Under the pieces are notes generated by a model, which was not told the origin of the DNA, searched no databases, and saw only the letters and a list, made by a program, of their open reading frames with translations. Both the position numbers and the translations under genes were made by a program. A stretch of 64,000 bases of DNA, taken from assembly GCA_013339765.2 (NCBI GenBank), contig CM023454.1, positions 138,177,942-138,241,941 of the forward strand, read 5' to 3'. The DNA comes from Haemaphysalis longicornis (taxonomy: Eukaryota > Arthropoda > Arachnida > Ixodida > Ixodidae). Positions 53,338 to 63,974 of the stretch are shown here, piece by piece; the stretch's first letter is position 1; each line of letters opens with the position of its first letter.

Positions 53338-54506
53338 CTTTTTATATCGAACCCTCTGAAGATACCCTTTGAAATTCAATGGAAATGACAGCCCTGGTGT
53401 ACGCGTGTATCCAACTCCCGATGACGGGCACATTCGATATATCGAACGCTTTCGCTTCTCCTGTATTAGTGGATGTGAAAATGATGGTGGAGGTGTCGCC
53501 GCGTCCCTCCGATCACCATAAACAACACTTCGAACACTAGCATGGAACAGCCGCATGGCAAGGAGAACGCGGGAAGGGATTGGATACATACGTGAATAAA
53601 AGAGGAGGGGAAGTGGGCCGGAAGCGCGCAATTTCTGGATTTTGTTTTGCGTGCTTGAGTGGTTATCAGTGGTGGCTCACGTAGGGGGATGTATCTGGAA
53701 GGCGTTTCGGTGCCATGGTTGCGCAAAAACGGAAGAATGTGGATCTAGCGGCGAAGGACGAAGCTGCACATTATTTAAAGGGTACAGACGGGAGGAATGA
53801 TATGGACTGCATTTCTCCCACAATGTTAGAGCGCGTTAAATTACGTAAATTTTAAGGCAGCGCGCCCGCTACCCTGCAGTACCTGCGCGTGCCGTGTGCA
53901 AAGCGGCTTTGCTGCGCCGCTCTAGACGAGACGTGTTCTGACATTGATGATGACGGTGCTGAGCGCATCGAGAGTTCATTTAAACACGGGTCAGCATTTT
54001 TGTGCGCCGTTCCGTTGACCCACAGCCACACGAGTTTGTAAGTGCTGGCACCAATGCTCATGGTGCGGCGGACTTACCGATGCCAAAGAATCGAACAGTA
54101 CTAACGGCTGCAACAACGCTCCTTACCGGCTACTGCAGCTGAGCTTGAGTCAGTGTTCATATTCGCCACTCTTGTGGCACACTGGGTACAATGCTGGATT
54201 TTCTAATGTGTACGGCGTTAGTAAGCTTGAAGACAATCTGCTGAACTCTTTTACTGGCAAACAGGAGGAACTGAATCGCACTTACTCTTTTATGTTAAGT
54301 GCGGTGGTCATTGCGCTGCTGTTCAAAGTTTCTTCGCTTATAGGAACAAATCGTTATGGGCTTCGACTTGTCACGACCTTCTAAAGTCTTGGTGGTATGC
54401 GGAGGTTTCAGATAAGCTACAGATTGTAATAGTGTATATTTCGAGTTATCGACATATCGAACTATGTAGTGACTCCCTTGGAGTTCGACATATGCATGTC
54501 CGACTG
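53338..54506 (+). mobile_element. pogo/Tigger-type DNA transposon remnant
   Basis: The right end, read on the minus strand, begins CAGTCGGACATGCATATG with a TATGTCGAACT block and abuts TA, as expected for pogo/Tigger inverted ends and TA target sites. The left end keeps only TTATATCGAACCCTCTGAA and appears trimmed. Inside lies a short transposase N terminus (53715-53855). The rest of the ~1.2 kb has no long transposase frame, so most of the gene is deleted or decayed. Confidence 0.55.
53715..53855 (+). pseudogene. Tigger/CENP-B-like transposase N-terminal fragment
   Basis: 46 codons starting MVAQKRKNVDLAAKDEAAHY. The KRKNVDLA.K.EA segment matches the entry to the helix-turn-helix DNA-binding domain of pogo/Tigger transposases and CENP-B. 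The frame stops at 53855, before the second HTH and the DDE catalytic core. In an intact element it would bind the terminal inverted repeats. Confidence 0.55.
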
Positions 54507-56030
54507 TAGCGCTTGCTAATTACTAGATTGTGTGACTGTTGGAGCATAAATGTAAACATTGCAAGAACTGTGTTTATGAGCATTAATAACATGAAACCAC
54601 CATTCTTTTACACGTACAGTTTGAAAGACACCGTAATCTTAATAATACACAGTTTTAAATATTTTTGCGTAACTATCACTAGCAAGCTAACTTGATCCTC
54701 CAGCAAAATAAAAAAAATTGTTCGTCACCTAGAAGTAGGTCTAGCTTCCTTAGGCATTGAATTAAACAATCTCCCCCGAACACAACGCCCCTACCCTATA
54801 ATAAAACAAGTATTTGTAGTTTAAAAGAAGCATCTGATGCTTAGGATTAACAAACTTAACGATATAAACGATCGTGACAATACCGAAGGTTTAGTCATTC
54901 TTTTTAAACCGCTTTACCCAGTTTGGGAAGGCAGCTGCAGTTATACAAAGATAAACAACGCCATTTAAACTATATTATATTGCAGAAATATACCAAAACA
55001 ACAATTTTCCTGTACCTGCCTAGCAAAAAAATTGCTTAAACTAGCAAACGTACTTGCTCCTTATGTTCATCTCCGACAAGACAATATCATCCACCCAATT
55101 TCGCACCTATCTTTGCCCGTACCAGAATAACTGAATGCATTCTAGTTATGAAACTCCACCGTAATGCTATGGGAGGAGGTTGCTACTTCGCCCTAGCCAC
55201 CACGTCATGGCGCTAGGAGCAAAGACTGGCCATTCGACACTAGCCCGCTGCGTCGACGAAGCTATGCTCCCATTGAATGCGGTTGCGCTAGCAGATTGTT
55301 TTCTGTCTCTACGTCGACCGAAACGTTCAAATGAACGACTGCTAGCGACTCTGAGTGTTAGCCATTAACCTTCGGGGTTGCATGTCTACAGCAGTGTTTC
55401 TACGAAAAACGCCGGTGTGCATTACAAGAGTCCCTCAAAAACATTTAGGGCCTCTGACATCGTCTCATATATTCGCCTTTGTTGTGAAATTTAGTGCCTT
55501 CACGAATTTGAACCACACTGCGTACCTTGGACAGTGCGACTCATCCAGGCCCCGCGGCACCCCTTGACTGATTCATTTTTTCCCTACGAATGACGCCGCA
55601 TCGAGCGTAACCCAACCGATCAAGATGCACTCACGATTTGCACGCTACATCGCGGTAATTATCCCCGGCACTTAGAGAGATCTTCCGCCGGCGTCGTAAG
55701 GTACTCTCGCCGTGGCTTCGACGAAGGAATACAAAGGTGGAGCTTTCCGCAAAAGAACCTTGATAACCCATCCCTGCTGGAAATGCTTTTCTCTGCTATG
55801 AGTCCATTAGTGCACACTCCACATACAAACTCTGAGGTCTGGTGGTTCAGAAAACGTTTCGCCTTCCTTGATCGCTGTCATCTTTTAAAGATATCTACAC
55901 ATTTTTTCAATTTTTATTAATTTCCTTCCTAGTATGCCTTATATTCATATACCCCGTGCATCACCCAAGATGGCTCAGCGCTGTTGGTGAACACTTTAAA
56001 TAAATAAACTGTTTATTCCGGCGATCAAGC
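54507..56030. other. Unassigned spacer
   Basis: No frame over about 80 codons, no recognised motif. A short taaataaataaa run at about 55996 may be the tail of an unrecognised element. Confidence 0.5.
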
Positions 56031-56032
56031 AC

Positions 56033-57005
56033 AAAGGTTTTTTCGCCGAATAAAGAGTATTGGGGTACTTCTGGAAGAGCACATGTCTTGGAACGACCAA
56101 CTAGAAGCTGTTCTGAACAAACTGTCTGAAGCAGTAGATATCATGTGTAAATTCAGATTTTTCTCCCTAAAAAAAATAAAACGTTCCTATAACACCCTTT
56201 TTTACCATGTTTAACGTTCTCATATTTGGTTTGGGGTACAACAATGAAAAGCAATATAGAAAAATTGTTAAAATTCAAAGAAAACAGTTTGTACAATTGT
56301 TAATGCCACGTATGACGCCCAAACAGAACCTATTTTCAAGTCCTTGAACCTATTACCTGTAACGGAACTTTACCACTCCACACTTTTAAAACGACACCAA
56401 CTAGCTATTAAGAAAAAAAGACGCTCATGATACAACTTTCCGGGCTGAAGGCAAAAGAACAAGTGCGAGAGTGGCGGGTAAATGAACGTAAGAAAATTCC
56501 AAGAGCTAGAACGAACTATGGGTACGAAAGAATTCACTATGAATTACCTGCCCTGTTAAATGCCATTCAGCCATCTTGTAGCAATGTACAAGCGGATATT
56601 TTACCCATCAAATAGCGTTTTTTACTGTTCTGTGTGCATTTTACTTATTTGTATTTGGCTGCTTGCTTCTTCAGTCTCTTGTTTCTTTTTTGTGTATGAA
56701 TGGAGCTAATTCTGCTTACACTCTGTGTAAGCCTATTGTCATAAGTTCTTCATGATTTTTTCACAGAACGATTGGGAAAAAAGTGTCTTCTATTTTTCTT
56801 CCATGGCCTGAAAGTTTCCCGTTTTTGCTTATTCCGTTCTCATCCCAGTGATCTTTTTAGTAAACACTGTGCCGCGCGATCAGTTGCCAGCTGCTAGCCT
56901 TGTAAGGGGGCGCAGACCTTCGTGAAGCCAATGAATCGGATTTTTGTCTCCGCCCACCCTACTGTCATATTGGTTCTGAAAATAAACTTTCTGTTCTTCT
57001 TGAAC
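56033..57005 (+). pseudogene. CR1-like LINE: RT C-terminal end and 3' UTR
   Basis: The frame reads LGVLLEEHMSWNDQLEAVLN, then CKFRFFSLKKIKRSYNTLFY and LIFGLGYNN, the thumb and C-terminal part of a CR1-type ORF2. After shifts the last exon-like piece (56427-56615) reads RARTNYGYERIHYELPALLN, the RTNYG...P.LLN C terminus typical of these elements, with the stop at about 56613. The 3' UTR runs to about 57005 and ends with ataaactttctgttc. All upstream domains are missing. Confidence 0.8.
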
Positions 57006-57398
57006 ATACTGTGCAGGCCCTGAGCTTAACTATTAGTCTACGGAGGAGATTTGGATAAAATTTGAAACTTACCAATTAACGAACATACGTACTTTCCAAG
57101 AAAAGAGAGAAGTACCTAAATGCACTAAATAAACATTAAAAACTAACAAGGTTCTCTTAACTCACACGTTTTACTTCTCCCGGTGGCAGCGATCTTTCGA
57201 TCAACCAACAAAACAGAAAACACTTCATTTTTATTGCACAAAGACCGTAACTCAAAAGGGGTCGCTCTCCCTCATAAAGTTCAAAACACAAGTACAACAC
57301 AGATTAAAACCGACCAACTAAAAGCAACTCTGATAGATTGTGTCCCGTGAGCGCCACCGTGAGCGCCATCGTGTGTGTCTTCTCTTCTGTGTCCCGTT
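57006..57398. other. Spacer containing the truncated 3' side of a gypsy element
   Basis: No 3' LTR or integrase of the minus-strand element to the right was found here. The stretch carries a duplicated gtgagcgccaccgtgagcgc motif at about 57348. Nothing else was recognised. Confidence 0.5.
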
Positions 57399-58599
57399 TC
57401 AAGCGCTACTTACGATGAAGCGAGGCAAGGTGTCTGCTGCTTCGTTTTCGAACCGGGGAACGTGGCGGATGCCTGTAGAAAACTCAGAGATGAATGAGAG
57501 CTGATGAATTTCCTGTTCTGAGTAGGAGGAACTGTTGTTGAATACGTAGGGGAATGGCTTGTGGTCTGTCAAGATGTAGAACTCACGACCTTCGAGGAAG
57601 TAGTGGAAATGCTTAATTGAACGATAGATTGCGAGCATCTCCCTTCCAAAAGTGCTGTACCGTACTTCTGCAGGCTTCAGACGTTTCGAAAAGAAGCCCA
57701 GTGGCTTACACTGTGCACCCTCCTGTAGCTGCAGCACTGCTCCGACCGATGTAGAGGAGACGTCCACCATGAGGCGTGTAGGAGCTTCAGGCAGTGGATG
57801 AATGAGAAGGATAGCCGCGGCCAGCTCGTCCTTAGCTTTCTGGAAAGCGTTCTGGTGTTCGTCAGACCAACAAACGTCTTGTGCCTTTTGGTCGTCTCGG
57901 CGCAGCAGGTCGGTCAATGGCTGGAGTACTCGAGTACAAGACGGAATGAACCGCTGTTGCAAGTTTAAGAGCCCGAGGAACTCTCTCAGCTTGCGGAAAG
58001 ATGTTGGAGCTGGAAAGTTCTTCACCGATTCCACCCTCGATTCCAATGGCAAAATACCTTCATCAGTCATGTAGTGGCCGAAGAAGTTGAGCGCCTCTAC
58101 ACCAAACATGAACGTTTGAGGTTTTAACACCAGACCGTGATCATGCAGACGCTGAAAGAGCTGACGGAGGTGCTCTTCGTTCTCCGTAGGCGTTCTGCTG
58201 GCCACCAAACTGTCATCGAGGCAGACACACACGAAACGAAGACCCCGGGTGACCTCATCCATGAACCTTTGAAAGGTCTGTGCGGTATTTTTTTAAGCCA
58301 TAGGGCATGCGGACAAACTCAAACAGGCCGAACGGAGTTGTTATGGCTGTTTTTGGTATGTCCTCTGGTTTGACGGGGATCTGGTGGTATGCCTCTACGA
58401 GGTAGATCTTGCTGTATATTTTCGTACCTGCCAGCCGCGCACTAAAATCGTGAATGTGTGGCAGAGAATAGTGGTCCGGCGTTGTCGATGCGTTCAAGGC
58501 TCTGTAATCACCGCACTGGCGCCAGTCACCCCCGTCGTCTTTAGGCACCATGTGTAGCGGCGATGAAATATTCCTAAACGAAGGGCCAACAATTTCCAC
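57399..58599 (-). pseudogene. Gypsy element 1 reverse transcriptase and RNase H
   Basis: Frame 58599-58255 has [20 protein letters not shown], then YRALNA, LPHIHDF and AYHQIPV. The usual SKIDL motif A reads [14 protein letters not shown], so the first catalytic Asp is lost. A shift near 58290 leads into frame 58262-57399: FVCVCLDDSLVAS (motif C, LDD retained), then FLGLLNLQQRFIPSC, the LDVDASS-type RNase H entry MVDVSSTSVGAVLQ, and LTDHKPF. It ends PRFENEAADTLPRFIVSSA. The order and spacing match Ty3/gypsy Pol up to the connection and RNase H domains. Confidence 0.88.
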
Positions 58600-58962
58600 C
58601 TACAGCATATGCTCGAACTTGAAGCGTGCAGTTGAAGCGTGCAGCGTGCAGCTTGAAGCCTTTTGCTGAAAAGCCGTCGTGGCGGGACAGTGACTGGCGG
58701 CCCGGTGGTGACGATGTGGTGAGTCACGTTATGTTTCACCGGCTGTTCCGTGTTGCGGGGCTTGGTGAGATAACGGAATTCGGCCACGACGTGGTGGTAG
58801 GCAGATACTGGCTGGAAGGCGCAGATGCCAGATGAGCAGTTGTTTCACTCCAATCCATGTACTTTGAGGGATGTGTTGTTATCCTTGAGGAAACTGTCAC
58901 GTACGTTCACATCCAGGTTGAAGTGGCTGAGAAAGTCTGCTCCGAGTGTGGCAAAATTAACG

Positions 58963-59178
58963 TCAGCCACAACGAAGAAAGACCCAGCGAAACAGGCGCC
59001 TGAGCCCGACGTCTATTGTCAGCGAGCGGAAGCCGTACGTTGCGATGGCAGTGTTGTTCACTGCCTGCAGCGACGATGTGTTCTTGCTACGTTGGCGATC
59101 CTCGGGGGTTGCAGGGACAATAGAGATTTCGGCTCCCGTGTCGACCAGCAGGCGCGACTTGCTTCCGCGGTCGACCAC
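58963..59178 (-). pseudogene. Gypsy element 1 aspartic protease
   Basis: Frame starting MVDRGSKSRLLVDTGAEISI contains the DTGA active-site triad of retroviral-type proteases, followed by IATYGFRSLTIDVGLRR, a flap and beta-strand region. The C-terminal part is lost. In an intact element it processes Gag-Pol. Confidence 0.8.
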
Positions 59179-59558
59179 GAAGAACAGGCGGCTGGTTGGA
59201 GAGCCGTGTGTCGTAATCCGCCGTTAACGACTACCCGGAGCGTTTCCCGGAAACGAGCAAGGTTGAGTACAGCGGCTAGCACCCGTGCCGAAACGACGGT
59301 GGTACCAGCAAACTCCGTCCTGTCTATCTCGTGACTGGCTTCTCAGTAATGAGCTTGGCTCTCTTGAAGGGGACCGGTTGCGTCGTTGCTTGTCCTGTTG
59401 GGGTGCGCCAGATAGCAAAAGTTGCTGCATAGTATCGGTAAGTTGTTGCACTTTCTCCTCAAGGCGCGACAGTTGATCTCGTTGCGCATGTGTTCTTGCA
59501 GCAGCTATGGGAGCTAAGGTTGGAGTTGAGTATTCCGTGATGCGATCGGCAAGTTGCG

Positions 59559-60058
59559 CTAGTCGACCAAGGGCGTCTCATTTGAAGCTGCGAGAACCGC
59601 GCGCACCGAATGGGGCAGCCGTTGCAGAAAATCTTCACTAAGAAGTGGGAGCTGGCCGTCCTGACGGGCGTGCACACCAAGTAGTTTCTGCATCAGGCGC
59701 AGCATTTGGGAAGGTCGTTGGTCGCCCAGCTCGTCGCGACTCAAGAGCTGCTGAAGTTTGCTTTTTCTTCAGGCGCCTCGAGGCAGTCCATCACCGTCTT
59801 TTTGAGGGTGTCGTATTCCCCTGGTGTAGGGGGTGAAACGAAAAAGTCGTTGATACCGTCTGCGATTTCTGGGGGCAAGGCTGCGACGACGTGAAAGTAC
59901 TTCGTCGAAAGCGAGGTGCTGTGCCGGAGCTGAAAACGGGCCTCCACTTGGCCGAACCAAACTCTTGGATTTTTAGGCCACAAATTTGGCAGCTTCAGTT
60001 CTGTGGCGATTACTGCAGGCGTGGAGGCAGCAGTGTTGTCGTAGGAGCTCATCATCAT
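59559..60058 (-). pseudogene. Gypsy element 1 Gag
   Basis: Frame 60058-59741 starts MMMSSYDNTAASTP and contains LPNLWPKNPRVWFGQVEARF, then YFHVVAALPPEIADGINDFF, the core of metazoan gypsy Gag (retrotransposon capsid type). Frame 59744-59559 continues with SRDELGDQRPSQMLRLMQKL. A frameshift of about one base at 59743 separates the two, with near-overlap that could also be natural slippage, though decay is likelier. No zinc knuckle is visible in the remainder (59451-59224, a Ser/Arg-rich piece). Confidence 0.82.
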
Positions 60059-60095
60059 GGTGTGTTCGTTGAAGCGTTGTTCGGGTCACCAATTT

Positions 60096-60561
60096 TGTAG
60101 CAGCCGGGATTTTTGGCTGCCGAAGGAAGCGAGAAAGCAGACGTGGAGGTGGTTTGGAGTTTCAAGACACACTGTGTATTTTCCAAAGATGCGAGTGCCG
60201 AGAGTTCCCCCCTACGAGGGAAAGAAGGGGGACCAACGCGCTCTTCTAAAGGAGAAAGGAAAAAGGGCCCTTTGAGCGAGCCGACTACAAGGCCGCCGGG
60301 GCTAATCCCAGGAGCTGACCGGACAACAAATTGTTCCCCGAAGAGGGTAGGGAGCAGGCGCCGGCGTTGCGAATACGTCTTTCACAAAGGCGCACTGTCG
60401 ATAGGCCGGCTGCGGACGGGAGAGAAAGGAATGCTGCGGTGCTAAGCAGCTTCCTCTACAGGACGTTCTAGATGGGTCGCCTTTGTCACATTCGCATAAG
60501 TATGCCGTCATTGGGTTTATCAGCCAAATAAATTCGTATCTTTCCCCTGGATAATTCCACA
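60096..60561 (-). repeat. Putative 5' LTR of gypsy element 1
   Basis: On the minus strand it begins TGTGGAATTATCC and ends GGCTGCTACA, with canonical TG...CA ends. The TGGTGACCCGAAC primer-site-like motif (60079-60091) follows 4 bases inside. With no 3' LTR to compare, the left boundary is inferred from the TG and typical length. Confidence 0.6.
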
Positions 60562-60796
60562 CGGCGGCACCCTGCTTTCCCTTCCTTCGTTTTTTTTTCT
60601 TTTTCTATGTTGTACCGAACTTCACACAGTTCGGTTATTGCCTCGTGTTATCTGTACTTAAGAATGCGAGCTGTTTCAGAACATATTGCCATTTCGTCAC
60701 CTGACAGATCGTTATATACGCAGCGAAATGCAATTTTTCGCTTATGTGCGCAGATTTTGCGTAATATATGTTCCTTTTGCCAATAAAATTCTGAAT

Positions 60797-60975
60797 GATT
60801 GATAATGGGTTAAATGTACCGACGCCACACAGGCGATTAAGGGAACCGTACTGGAAAGCTCAGGATAAATTTTTACCACCTGGGTATCTTAAACGTGCGC
60901 CGAAATCTCAAACACGCTGGCATTGTAGCTTTTCGCCTTCATCATAAAAGCAGCCGCCGTGGCCGGGAATTCAAC
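60797..60975 (-). mobile_element. tRNA-derived SINE (Ruka-like), minus strand, 5'-truncated
   Basis: It shares with 50340-50581 the blocks accgacgcca...caggcgat, accacctgggtatct, gcgccgaaatctcaaacacg and gccgccgtggccggg in the same order. On the minus strand it lacks the tRNA head (A and B boxes), ending about at gccgggaattcaacc. It is older than the 50-kb copy, judging by divergence. Confidence 0.75.
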
Positions 60976-61075
60976 CAGCATCCCTGAGATACGAATAAAT
61001 GCTATTTGGACCCTGTCGTCCTTTTTTGTCCTTGGTGTAATTTTTGCGCTTTACACGACTACATTACGCAGTTCT

Positions 61076-61532
61076 TGTGGGGTGTGGTGCTTTTTTATTC
61101 AGGTATATTCATACGGGATACGCGTCTTTCGCAAAATTGAATAAAGCTTGGCATAAAGCGAACTTGTGCTCCTCTAACAACTCAAATAATGCACGGGCGG
61201 CGAAGCAGCAGTCAGCAGTCAGCAAAGTGACGTACTCAAGCGAGCTTCGGAGATCGAATGCCGCGGCGTCTACTCTGCATGCTTTTATCTTTTGGCGCAA
61301 GTGTTTCTGGAACCATCGATTCACATCCAGAACATTGTAGATCACAGATTATTCTGGGCTAGTGACGTTCGGGCGAAAACAGTCTGCTTGTCTGAAAGTG
61401 ATAGCCCGTGCGGCATAAAAGTAAAGAATGGAAAACGCGCTTAGTTTGGAAGGCAGATAACACAGCTGGGCGTGGTCCGGCAGTAAAAATAAACAATAAA
61501 TTAACAAACCCATACATAGTTCGCAGCATTAC
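61076..61532 (-). repeat. Candidate 3' LTR of gypsy element 2
   Basis: About 457 bp follow the purine tract and end near CACCCCACA, just after an AATAAA-like signal (minus strand). Without the 5' LTR in the window the borders cannot be verified. The start may be offset by a base or two. Confidence 0.45.
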
Positions 61533-61547
61533 TCCCCTCCCCCTCTA
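61533..61547 (-). promoter_or_regulatory. Polypurine tract of gypsy element 2
   Basis: AGAGGGGGAGGGGAG on the minus strand precedes TAATGCTGCGAACTATG, where the 3' LTR should begin. Position and composition fit the primer for plus-strand DNA synthesis. Confidence 0.6.
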
Positions 61548-61703
61548 AAAGTGCAGCGACCCGATGCTAAAATAAAAGACAGTCCGTACAAACAAGAAAA
61601 AAGTGCCCCCGTCGCATGCCCCCCCCCCGCGGGGGACACGAGTAAATGCAGAGCATTGGGGCTGGTCACGTGGCGCAGGTTGTTGTAGTTGGCGGTGGTA
61701 GTT

Positions 61704-62009
61704 GTAGTTGTTGTTGTCGTACGGGTGCGTCGACGGCGCTTGAAGGCCAAGTACGACGAAATGCACGAGGCGTTGGAGCACGGAGAGTTTGCGAGCTTGG
61801 ACGAGTTCCTGCGCGCCTTCGACGTGCAGTCCGGGGAGGAGTACTCGGAGATTCTGCGGGCTGGCGCGTCGCGTCCGTGCGTGCTTCACGCGAGGACCCC
61901 CGCCGGGAAGCGTGTGAACGCGTTCAACCCGTGGATCGGAAGGGTTCTCGACTCCAACATGGACCTGCAGGTCATCCTCGGCCACTACGCGTGCGCGGCG
62001 TACGCGTAG
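61704..62009 (+). pseudogene. Helitron Rep/helicase linker fragment
   Basis: The plus frame reads EALEHGEFASLDEFLRAFDV, then GEEYSEILRAGASRPCVLHA, KRVNAFNPWIGRVLDSNMDL and QVILGHYACAAYA, then a stop. The order EEY..aLR.g..RP, R...N.yNP, aNMD.Q and YAC..Y is the conserved block between the rolling-circle replicase and helicase domains of Helitron replicases. Neither the HUH nuclease nor the Pif1-like helicase is present. The fragment is more G+C-rich than its surroundings. It starts with a poly-Val run from (GTT)n sequence, so the frame's own start is not meaningful. Confidence 0.7.
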
Positions 62010-62018
62010 GGGTCTTAT

Positions 62019-62074
62019 CTTACATAGTAAAATAGAACTACTTACATAGTAAGTACATAGTATCTTACATAGTA
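62019..62074. repeat. Short interspersed cttacatagta repeats
   Basis: cttacatagta occurs at 62019-62029, 62041-62051 and 62064-62074, with a partial copy (gtacatagta) between the last two. They lie between the end of Pol and the Helitron-like fragment. They may be slippage products or traces of the insertion. Confidence 0.85.
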
Positions 62075-63974
62075 AGGTTTTAGGCGATCCACGTGGACGA
62101 CTTCGGGCCGCGTGCGTCGTCGTGATGTTCCGGAATCACCATCGGCGTTTACCTCGTAGGTAAGTTGGCCGACACGTGGTAGAATCTGGTAGGGTCCGAA
62201 ATACCGTCGCAGAAGATTCTCACTTATTCGGCGTCGACGGATGGGAGTCCGAACCCACACCCGATCCCCAGGGTGGTACTCGGCGCCCCGGCATCCGGCA
62301 GCTGCTGGTCCGTTGTACGAACGTCGGCGTTGAGTTCGTCGACTTCTACTTGCGGAAGAATTGCGTCGAGCATCGTAGCAGGCCGTCTTCCGTAGACAAG
62401 CTCGGACGGCGTCATCTATGTAGTTTCATGCATAGCCGTGTTGTACGCAAAGGTGACATACGAGAGCACTTCGTCCAAAGTCTTATGTTCAACGTCGACG
62501 TACACTGACAGCATATCCGCGATTGTCTTGTTCAGGCGTTCCCTTGGTCCTTTAGTTTTGGGTGGTACGCCGTCGTTTTTCGGTGATCCGTGTTACTGTA
62601 GTTTAATATCCCTTGCATCAGCTCCGCAGTAAAGGCCGTACTGCGGTCCGTGATTAGGACTTCCAGGGCTCTATGTCGCAGCACAACGTGGCTTATGAAG
62701 AACCTTCCGACTTCTTGTGCAGTCCCCCTCGAAAGAGCGGCGGTCTCTCCGTAGTGCGTCATGTAGTCTGTCGCTACAACAATCCACTTGTTGTCGGATC
62801 GGGAAGTAGGCAACGGGCACAGAAGGTCCATTCCAATCTGTTGGAATGGCCTAGATGGGACGCCGATTAGCTGCAGAAGTCCGGCGGGTCTCGTCGCGCG
62901 CGTTTTTCGTCGCTGGCAGTCACGGCAGCTTCGGACGTAGTGGGTGATGTCGGATGCGAGGCGAGGCCAGTAGTACTTCATCTTGATTTCATCAATTGTG
63001 CTAGCTCTGCCGAGATGTCCGGAAGACGGGTCGTCGTGGCACGCTTCCAAAATTTCGCCACGAAGATCTGGCGGGATGACAAGAAGATATTTCGCTCTCG
63101 TTCCGGGGATGAAATTCTTCTTCACGTGGACGGAGTTTTTCAGGCTGAATGCAGGTGAGTTGCGTTTGAAGGCCCTGGGCACGACGACGTTGGATCCCTG
63201 GAGGTAGTCGATCATGACGCGTAGATCGGGGTCGGCACGCTGCTGGGCGGCCAGGTCGCTCTCAGTCAAGGCTCCGAAGAACGAGGTGTCTTCATTGGGG
63301 TCTTGTGGTGGTCGGTTGACGGGGGCACGGGACAGGCAGTCGGCGTCGGAGTGTTTCCTCCCGGATTTATAGAGTACTGTAACGTCGAATTCTTGCTGGC
63401 GCAAGCTCCACCTACCAAGACTGCAAGAGGGGTTCTTCCAATTGGCGAGCCAACACAGCACATGGTTGTGTGTCATAACCTTGAATGGTCTTCCATACAC
63501 GTATGGGCGAAATTTTGAAATGGCCCATATAATCGCGAGACACTCTTTCTCAGAGGCTAAGTAGTTTCTTTCTTCCTTGGACAGACCACGGCTGGCATAG
63601 GCGATTACTTTATCGCACCCGCTTTGCTTTTGTACGAGTACGGCACCCAAGCCTATATCACTGGCGTCCGTGTGCATTTCCGTTTCGGCGTTTTCGTCGA
63701 AATGCGCGAGGACAGGCGGGCTTTGCAGGCATTGTTGCAGCTCGCAGAAGGCTGTTTCTTGGGCATTTTCCCACCTTAAAGGGGTGCTGTCTTTCATCAA
63801 GCGGGTGAGTGGCTCTGCAATGCGGGTGAAGTTTGTGACGAAGCCCCTGTAGTATGCGGATTGTCCGAGAAATCTCCGCACGCCCTTCTTGTCTTTCGGT
63901 CTCGGAAAATTCTCTATGGCGGAAGTTTTCGCCGGATAAGGTCGGACTCGCGCGCCATCGATGACATGGCCCAA
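62042..63974 (-). pseudogene. Gypsy element 2 Pol: RT thumb, RNase H, integrase
   Basis: Frame 63974-62532 carries GVRRFLGQSAYYRGFV, AHFDENAETEMHTDASDIGL (RNase H), SKFRPYVYGR, the integrase zinc finger (CHDDPSSGHLGRASTIDEIK... YVRSCRDCQRRK), then FQQIGMDLLCPLPTSRSDNK with the first catalytic Asp, VVATDYMTHY and ITDRSTAF. It is interrupted near YHPKLKDQGNA, just before the third catalytic residue (TE.. or HE..). Frames 62415-62224 and 62260-62042 continue with MTPSELVYGRRP and the C-terminal VRTPIRRRRIS, then LLRRYFGPYQILPRV and HVDRLKPYY. Several single-base breaks make it inactive. Confidence 0.88.

Larger units (their letters stand above)
57399..60561 (-). mobile_element. Ty3/gypsy retrotransposon 1, minus strand, lacks integrase and 3' LTR
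   Basis: The order on the minus strand is a 466-bp 5' LTR, a primer-binding-site-like TGGTGACCCGAAC, Gag, protease, reverse transcriptase and RNase H, then an abrupt end. Integrase and 3' LTR are missing, so the copy is 3'-truncated and immobile. Gag-Pol is broken by several frameshifts. Confidence 0.88.

Noticed and set aside
61545..61985. 146-codon minus frame in the 3' region of gypsy element 2
   Set aside because: It is the antisense of the Helitron-like fragment and G+C-rich flank; the plus frame has the recognisable signature.
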